A model generated the notes under the pieces. The model saw nothing but the letters and a program-made list of their open reading frames with translations. It was not told the DNA's origin and did not search any database. A stretch of 64,000 nt of DNA from Gavia stellata. Lineage: Eukaryota > Chordata > Aves > Gaviiformes > Gaviidae. Shown one piece after another: positions 47,801 to 64,000 of this stretch. The position numbers were made by a program, and so were the translations under genes. The stretch is from contig NC_082600.1 of the NCBI RefSeq assembly GCF_030936135.1, positions 3,658,001-3,722,000 of the forward strand. The letters are read 5' to 3'. Position 1 is the stretch's first letter, and the number at the start of each line of letters is the position of its first letter.

Positions 47801-50800
47801 TCTTGGCTAAACCGGGTGGAGGTCCCCGGGGTAACCCCGCTCTGGCCCCCCAGGCACACGGTGCCGGGCAGCAGAGGGGCCGAGGCGCGGGGAAAGGACC
47901 AGCGCTGGTTCGAAGAGGCGCTTGCCGACACTCACCCCGTGATCATCTACCTGCACGGCAATGGGGGGACCAGGCAAGTACCCGTGAGTGCCGCTGCGGG
48001 ACCGGGACCGTGCGCCTGCCTCTCCCAGGGGAGGACGGGTGCGGTGGCTGTTCTCACGCAGTGTCTCCACGTGGGGTGAGAACTAGCAAACTCGGTGCAG
48101 CAGCCAGCGGTGCTGCAGGGCCAGGGCTGCTGTGGTAGTTTCTGACCCCACGGGTGGAGGAAAATGCCTTTTGAGTTAAAGGGAAACGTCAAAACCCACC
48201 CACCCCAGAGCATCCAGCTCTCCCCTCCCGGGAAAAGGTCACTCTGGTCCCTCGCCTGAACCGGCGCTGGTGGGGAGGGTCCCTTGAGGGTCCCTCACTG
48301 AGCCCTAACCTCCCTTTCCCCATCAGGGCTGCGAGCCACCGCGTCCAGTTCTTGAAGGTAAGTGGTTCCCTGCGGGGGGACTGGGCCCTGCTGGGGGTAA
48401 GGCTCACGCTGGCTCTGGGACCCAAGAGGGACCCTGGGCAGAGCGAGCCCGGCCACGCTGGGGGACCCGGGGGTGCATCCCCCCCGCCCCAGGACATAAC
48501 ACGGAGCCACTCCTCTGACAGACGATGGGTGCTGCTGACTTCCACATCCTGGCGCTCGACTACAGAGGTGAAGTCATCCCCCCGCCTCTCGCTGGGTGAC
48601 CCCCCCCGGGGCCGGTCCCCCGGCAGATCGTGACACCGAGCTGTGTCACCCGTAGGCTATGGGGACTCCAGCGGGCACCCCACGGAGAGCGGCTTCACCA
48701 CGGATGTCCTGGCACTCTACGACTGGGCCAAAGCGCGGAGCGGGAACAGCAGCATCCTCTTCTGGGGACACTCCTTGGGGACGGGGTAGGTGCAGGGCAG
48801 GGATGCCCCGTGGGTGCCGGCTGATGCCAAAGCTCACAGCCGGTCCCCGGACTGTGACGCTGCTGCCAGGCTGGTGCCACCTGGACACGGACCAAGGGGT
48901 TGGAGCAGCTCCTTGGTGGCGGCACCTGCAAAGCAAAACCCAGCAGGCAAGGGGGGGATCTGAGGGTGCTGTGTGTCCCAGCGGGGCATCACAGCTGCAC
49001 CCCCCCGCCTCCACCTCTCTTCTCGCAGGATTGCCACGAACACGGCAAGGAAACTGCAGGAGGAGCGAGGTAAGGGTTGGCTGGGTTGGCCCCATGCAGT
49101 GTGCCCCCCAGGGCTCTGCATGCCCCTGGACAGATTTTGGGGGCTGCAGAGGAGCTGGGAAGCCCCGTCACTCTCTGCTCGAGCGTCAGGCTTGGCCCCC
49201 ATGGCGGGGACAAGTGGCCGTCCCCATCCTCCTTAGCGGGATGAGGGCGTATTGGCCTCATGGCTGCTGCCTGGGACAGGAGCGTGGCAGCAGCTCGGGG
49301 CGGGGGGAACGTCCCCCCCGCAGCCATGCCTGCTCTCACCCCGCTCTGCCCTCAGGGGTCCAGGTTGATGCTGTTGTCCTGGAGTCGCCCTACACCAGCA
49401 TCCGCGAGGCGGCCGCCCACATCCCCATCACCAAGGTGAGCCCAGGGGCTCTGCTCGTGGGGTCCCCAGCGGTGATGGGTGGGGGGCTCTGCCCGTGGGG
49501 TCCCCCAGCGGTGATGGGTGGGGGGCTCTGCCCGTGGGGTCCCCCAGCAGTAGCACCCCAGCCATCTGGGGCTCCCCCCCCGGTCGGGGAATGGTGCAGC
49601 AATCAAAGCCACGACTTAGCACCCCCCCAACTCTCTCCCTGGCAGATTTACCGCCAGTTCCCGGGTTTCGAGTACCTCATCCTGGACTCGCTAGCCCTGG
49701 GCAACATGTTCTTCCGCAGCGACGAGAAGTGAGTGCCCGGAGGGATGGGGTGCAGCCGTCCCCCCTGGGGATGACGCTGGGACTGCTTGGCTGAGGAGGG
49801 GCGGGTTGGACATGTCACACCATGCCATCTCTGTGCGGCTCTCTGCCCTCTTATTTGTGTTTGCCCAGGTTACTCATGCTTTAAAAGTGGCTTTTTATTT
49901 GCATAACTTCAGATATCAATATTACTATTGAGCAAAGTCCACAAGCCACCAGCCTTCTCTCGAGCACCCTGCGCTCGAGCCCCACCCGCGTTACAACACA
50001 CACGCCGCAGTAGCCTTTGCTAAAAGGCACCTGAATCATGGGTGCTTTTGAAGACTGAGCACCCCGTGTCGGGGGTTTAAGGTTATTAGGGTGCTTGGTG
50101 CTGCCATGCCAGGGCAAGCAGCGTGAGCATCACCCTGCAGCGGTTCAGCAGCTGCCCTGAGCCACCGATGGGCTGGGATGGCTCCGAAGGGCAGTGCCTG
50201 GAGGGGGTCAGGGTTGGCGTGGGGGTGTTAGCAGCACCCAGGGAGGCTCCCATGGGTTCGTCTGCTCTGGGGTGACTCCTCGGTGCTGTGCTTTCTGCCC
50301 CCAGCGTGAAGGTGCTGGCCTGCCCGCTCCTCATCCTGCACTCAGAAGATGATGCTGTGCTGCCTCCGCACCTGGGGCGCAAGGTGGGGAGCGCTGCCGG
50401 GCTTTAACAAGGGCGGGTGCTGTTTGAGCCTGGGTTTGGGGGGGCTGAAGCGGCTGGAGAGGGGGTGACCGGCCCCAGAGCACCGGGAGGGGTTTTGGGG
50501 TCCCCTGCGCAATCTGCTAACCACGCTCCCACCCCATGGCAGCTCTTCGAAACCGCGCGCAGCGCCTACAAGGACAAAACCAAGGTGAAGCTCATTACCT
50601 TCCCTGAAAAGCTGGGTCTGGGCCATGACTACATCTCGTTCAACCCCGAGCTGCCCGCCCTGGTCAAGTAAGTGCTGCAGAAACGGCGGGGGGGGCGGGA
50701 AACAAGCCTTGGCCTCTTCTTCTAGGGGTGCATCCTCCCCTGCTGCAACCCTGCAGGTCCCTTCCCCTCCCTCCAGTACTTGCTGGCATCAATTTTTGAG

Positions 50801-51039
50801 CTCCAGTCAGTGGTCACTGGCCTGAGCCTTTCCTCAGCCCGGGTGTCATGGGGAGGTGGCCCTGGGGACAGCCCCCAGCTCCTCTTTACCCTGGGTAGAG
50901 GGAGGCAGCTTTGCTCTAAGCCCAGTTCAGCCCCACATCCAGGGATCAGAAATGGGGCTCTCGGGCAGCACAGGAGGGTCAGGGATACTGCGTAAAATTT
51001 ATCGCATCTTGTTGCAGAGACTTCTTGAACATCAAGTGA
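44707..51039 (+). CDS. ABHD12B: ABHD12B, alpha/beta-hydrolase domain protein 12B (complete, 13 exons, 360 aa)
   Basis: A membrane-anchored serine hydrolase of the ABHD12 family. ABHD12 itself is a lysophosphatidylserine and monoacylglycerol lipase, while the substrate of ABHD12B is not established. Thirteen exons join in phase to 360 residues, close to the 362 of human ABHD12B. In order: a Gly/Arg-rich head (1-32), one hydrophobic anchor (about 43-65), and the hydrolase fold from about 100. It has the oxyanion HGNGG (143-147), nucleophile motif G212-H-S214-L-G, acid D302 (or D301) in HSEDD, and catalytic H340 in LGHDY, so the triad is intact. ABHD12B rather than ABHD12 is indicated by [18 protein letters not shown] and [11 protein letters not shown], and by the neighbours NIN and PYGL. 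Intron 4 uses a GC donor. The gene converges with PYGL. Confidence 0.95.
44802..47050 (+). other. ABHD12B intron 1
   Basis: A 2.2-kb intron. Its first part continues the CpG island, its middle is a minisatellite (listed separately), and its 3' part is unique sequence with no visible exon. Confidence 0.7.
45140..45705. repeat. 46-48-bp minisatellite in ABHD12B intron 1
   Basis: About twelve monomers marked by catgtcaccctgcca at 45194, 45240, 45288, 45334, 45382, 45428, 45475, 45521, 45568, 45614 and 45660. The steps are mostly 46 alternating with 47-48 bp, so the effective unit is a dimer of about 94 bp. The two monomer types differ in ggctgtgatcc versus gccatgatccc and in the linker (gtccc versus gccccac). 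Long stop-free frames here are repeat artefacts. Confidence 0.93.
47051..47178 (+). CDS. ABHD12B: ABHD12B exon 2 (R32-F74, membrane anchor)
   Basis: The acceptor tttccttgcag opens [18 protein letters not shown] and then [14 protein letters not shown], a single hydrophobic span after a basic stretch, suggesting a type II-like anchor. It resembles the ABHD12 anchor (IAIPFLIKL then FLNF) more than I recall for human ABHD12B. Confidence 0.9.
47661..47763 (+). CDS. ABHD12B: ABHD12B exon 3 (L75-I108, W109 split)
   Basis: The exon encodes [20 protein letters not shown] and then the strand [11 protein letters not shown] that begins the hydrolase fold. NNTV is a possible N-glycosylation sequon on the lumenal side. 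Acceptor tctccatcag, donor gtgagc. Confidence 0.94.
47854..47973 (+). CDS. ABHD12B: ABHD12B exon 4 (W109-T148, R149 split), GC splice donor
   Basis: The exon reads [20 protein letters not shown] and then [13 protein letters not shown], holding the oxyanion-hole HGN motif. The only position that keeps frame with AASHR in the next exon is ag followed by gcaagt, a consensus GC-AG donor. The nearby GT donor (gtgagt) would break the frame. Confidence 0.92.
48327..48357 (+). CDS. ABHD12B: ABHD12B exon 5, 31 nt (A150-K159)
   Basis: A very short exon encoding [10 protein letters not shown] between a ccccatcag acceptor and a gtaagtgg donor. The AASHR sequence is a good ABHD12B marker. Confidence 0.92.
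48522..48567 (+). CDS. ABHD12B: ABHD12B exon 6 (T160-R174, G175 split)
   Basis: The exon encodes [15 protein letters not shown], the core beta-strand ending in DYRG as in ABHD12. Acceptor ctctgacag, donor gtgaag. Confidence 0.93.
48656..48785 (+). CDS. ABHD12B: ABHD12B exon 7 (Y176-T217, catalytic serine)
   Basis: The exon encodes [16 protein letters not shown], then YDWAKARSG and FWGHSLGT. The nucleophile elbow GHSLG places Ser214 as the catalytic serine. Acceptor cacccgtag, donor gtaggt. Confidence 0.95.
49029..49069 (+). CDS. ABHD12B: ABHD12B exon 8 (I219-R231)
   Basis: Helix following the nucleophile elbow, [13 protein letters not shown]. Acceptor cttctcgcag, donor gtaagg. Confidence 0.94.
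49356..49435 (+). CDS. ABHD12B: ABHD12B exon 9 (G232-K258)
   Basis: The exon encodes [20 protein letters not shown] and then [18 protein letters not shown] matches the family pattern LE(A/S)PFTN. Acceptor ccctcag, donor gtgagc. Confidence 0.94.
49445..49549. repeat. 39-bp tandem duplication in ABHD12B intron 9
   Basis: About 2.5 copies of a unit containing agcggtgatgggtggggggc, at 49468 and 49507, preceded by a diverged partial copy. They lie just after the exon 9 donor and do not alter coding sequence. Confidence 0.9.
49646..49728 (+). CDS. ABHD12B: ABHD12B exon 10 (I259-E285, N286 split)
   Basis: The exon encodes [20 protein letters not shown] and then MFFRSDE(N). IYR-FPGF is shared across the family. 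Acceptor tccctggcag, donor gtgagtg. Confidence 0.94.
50305..50383 (+). CDS. ABHD12B: ABHD12B exon 11 (V287-K312, catalytic acid)
   Basis: The exon encodes [20 protein letters not shown] and then PHLGRK. The HSEDD motif supplies the acid of the triad. Acceptor tgcccccag, donor gtgggg. Confidence 0.94.
50543..50667 (+). CDS. ABHD12B: ABHD12B exon 12 (L313-V353, catalytic histidine)
   Basis: The exon encodes [20 protein letters not shown] and then [15 protein letters not shown]. His340 in LGHDY aligns with the catalytic histidine of ABHD12. Acceptor catggcag, donor gtaagt. Confidence 0.94.
51018..51039 (+). CDS. ABHD12B: ABHD12B exon 13, terminal coding part (K354-K360, stop)
   Basis: The acceptor cttgttgcag is followed by the end of K354 and DFLNIK, then TGA, corresponding to human RDFLSKQ at the C terminus. 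Confidence 0.93.
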
Positions 51040-51125
51040 TGGCAGCTGCTGCAGGCAGCAACCACCAGCACTCCCTCCAACCCACACCAGGAGCCCCTCA
51101 TGGCACTGAACTTACCCCTGTACGT

Positions 51126-51131
51126 AATAAA
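51126..51131 (+). terminator. ABHD12B: ABHD12B poly(A) signal AATAAA
   Basis: Canonical hexamer 87 nt after the stop codon, giving a short 3'UTR ending near 51,150. No competing signal lies between the stop and here. Confidence 0.75.
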
Positions 51132-51498
51132 AACTACTGAGAAACTTTCTAATTGACCCACTGCCTCGAGGATGCTGTAGGTTACTCGGGGGATGGAGAT
51201 AGTGCTGCGAGCTGGGTGTTGCTCCTGGGACAGGACCAGGTAAGTAGTGACCAGGAGCACCGTATGGGGCAGAGATATATGGGCCTGATTGCAAACACCC
51301 CTTAATCCCCCGGCACTGATGCCGTGGGACTGGCAAGAACTGCACCCCAAGACCTGCTTCAGCATCGCCTGCTGCCCACTCCATCCCTGGCCAAGCCCCA
51401 GCAGCTTGACCCTTACACCCACTTGCTGCGTTGGCGCAGGTGAGCCCAGTCCCTAATTTTAGGCTTCAGCAAACAGCCCCTTGGACTCTCATGGCACT

Positions 51499-51504
51499 TT
51501 TATT
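51499..51504 (-). terminator. PYGL: PYGL poly(A) signal AATAAA
   Basis: Canonical hexamer on the minus strand (ttttatttt on the plus strand), about 190 nt after the PYGL stop codon. The predicted cleavage site is near 51,480. The region back to the ABHD12B signal is about 0.37 kb, so the genes are tail to tail. Confidence 0.75.
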
Positions 51505-51694
51505 TTTAGCACCTATGCAAGCAACAGGGCGACGTGGTTTCGCTTTCCGCACGACACTTATGTTATAAAAATTCCCCCCCATTCCCCGTCTGTAGGAAAG
51601 CCAGCAGCAGCAGCAGAGAGGCTAGACAGCAGAGACAATTTTACAGCGCACGTGCTCATGGCCCCCAGCTCCGGCCGGTGGCAGCTCCGTGCCC

Positions 51695-62503
<10,809 letters not shown>

Positions 62504-64000
62504 CTGGAAGAGAAAACGACCCCTTGGTCACCTTGCCCGGGGCGGCGGAGGCTCCCCTGGACCCCAGGAGCCACTATCAGGTGTTATATCGAAGCAAGAG
62601 GAAAAACCCCGACTCTCAACAGAGCAGGGTGGTTTGCACCAGGAATTTGAGGGCTGGAGCTCCTCGGAGGCCCCGAGGCGGCCGTGCAGCCCCAGCCCTG
62701 CTCTCCTGCCGCCACGATTTCCCAAGCCGGGAAGAGGGTAGCGCTGAGGCAGATTTGTTTGGACAAGCCCCAGCGCCCTGTCCAAGAGCAGGGACAGCTC
62801 CAGGATGGTCACCCTGAGCGCAGCCACAGCGGCGGTACAAAGTTAAACTTTAAAGAGGCGACGTTTCCTAATGTCACCCCGAGATGCAAAGCAACCGGAA
62901 AACCGAGCAAGCTGCCGGAGGCAGGCACGTGCGGCGGCAGGGACACGGGCTTCCTCCGCCGTCCCCGGGGTGTGTGGGGGGGTCGGTCTCAGGAGGACGG
63001 CACCCTCTCGCTGACATGCCGGGTGCAGGATGCGGCCGGTAACACGGAGGCTTGTGTAAGCCGTCCCCGGCGTCAGCACCGGCAGGTTTTAAGGAAGGAT
63101 TTATGCTGGAGGAAGTCGCTGACTTGACAGGTTTCCCCATGACCTCTGCGGGGTCGGGCTGGGGGGCGGCGATGGGATGTACTGGGCAGGATCATTTGGG
63201 CTTACTGGTTTGGTGCCAGCAGAGCTGGAGGCGGCGACGCTGGGCAGCCGGGACCCAGCGCGGCTGGGCTCCGCAGGAGAGTCCCCAGACCGAAGCCTTG
63301 AAGAGGCTCATTGTTATTTCTCACCCCGACACAGGGCGGGTTGAGCTATCAGGGGCTGGCACGGTCCCAGCAAGGCGCTGGCAGTGCCACCCTCGCAGGG
63401 AAGAGACGGGAGCCAACAGGGACGTCCAGGTGTCAGGGGGGGATTACTGCTTAATCCCCCAGCAGCCAGAGCCCCGCGCTCGCTGCGAGCCGGCGCAGAG
63501 GAGCAGCAGCACGGGAACTCCTGCGCAGACCAGATCCAGCGCTGTGGCGCAGATTCGGCTTGCGCCTATTTTTAAACAAGACCCGCTTGCGGCCGGCTTC
63601 GGCTTCGTTTAAGCCCTTCAAATAATTCGCCCTAGAAGGCTTTGCAGCTGTTTTTGGTAAACCGCACCCACGCCAGCGCTGCGGGACAACAAACGCCGTT
63701 CCCATGCCCCGCACCCAGCTCCCGGCCGAGCTGCGCTCTGTTTGTTTTGCAAAGGGAAGGACAGTGGCCTCGCTTGTTAAAGTCCAGTCCCTACGCTCGG
63801 CAAAGTTAGGGGGAACATCCCTAAACGCAAGAAAAGCCGAGCCTCCCCGTTCTCTACGTTCTCCTCGCGCGTCCACAGAGGGAGGGTTCCCACCCAAGGG
63901 CTTCCGACGGCTCTAAGAATTCCCACCCCGGGCCATAACGCGGGGACCCACCTGGGGAAAGCCGGGGGGCTGCTCCCACCGCCCTCCACCCCCTGCCCTG
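62504..64000 (-). other. PYGL intron 1, partial
   Basis: I searched all three minus-strand frames for the conserved N-terminal exon of phosphorylase and did not find it, so the start codon and the regulatory serine lie to the right of the window. No other gene is seen here. Confidence 0.6.

Larger units (their letters stand above)
47179..51017 (+). other. ABHD12B introns 2-12
   Basis: Eleven short introns, about 90-580 bp, GC-rich. Apart from the 39-bp duplication after exon 9 and the GC donor after exon 4, I see nothing functional in them. Confidence 0.65.

Noticed and set aside
48659-49732. 357-codon plus-strand frame spanning ABHD12B exons 7-10
   Set aside because: It reads through introns in the wrong frame for most exons. 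The conserved protein needs the spliced structure.

Overview
The window is vertebrate nuclear DNA, most likely from a bird. Spliced genes with phase-consistent GT-AG exons read as orthologues of human NIN, ABHD12B and PYGL. There are few interspersed repeats, and the one I recognise is the 3' end of a CR1 LINE of the kind common in birds. GC-rich minisatellites and CpG-island promoters also fit. No bacterial, viral, CRISPR or toxin feature is present.

Layout. Bases 1 to about 38,760 hold the 5' half of NIN (ninein) on the minus strand: a probable non-coding first exon in a CpG island near 38.7 kb, then fifteen coding exons giving residues 1-776, with the last exon running off the left edge. 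Bases 38,986-40,320 are a 38-bp minisatellite directly upstream of the NIN promoter, followed by about 4 kb of intergenic DNA. Bases 44.2-51.15 kb hold the complete ABHD12B gene on the plus strand (13 exons, 360 residues), starting in a CpG island with an evenly spaced GC-box array. Bases 51.48 kb to the right edge hold exons 2-20 of PYGL (liver glycogen phosphorylase) on the minus strand. Its first exon lies beyond the window. ABHD12B and PYGL converge, with poly(A) signals about 0.37 kb apart.

The order and orientation NIN(-) ABHD12B(+) PYGL(-) match human 14q22. The paralogues NINL, ABHD12 and PYGB cluster at human 20p11, so this is half of an ancient duplicated block. The three proteins do unrelated jobs: centrosomal microtubule anchoring, a membrane serine hydrolase, and glycogen breakdown. 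The linkage is historical rather than an operon-like unit.

I found no new multi-gene system. The points most worth checking are three tandem-repeat arrays (one abutting the NIN promoter, one of ten almost identical 25-bp copies in a PYGL intron), a GC-AG intron in ABHD12B, loss of the proposed P-loop in ninein, an out-of-frame upstream ATG at the NIN start, and ancestral-looking ends on ABHD12B and PYGL.
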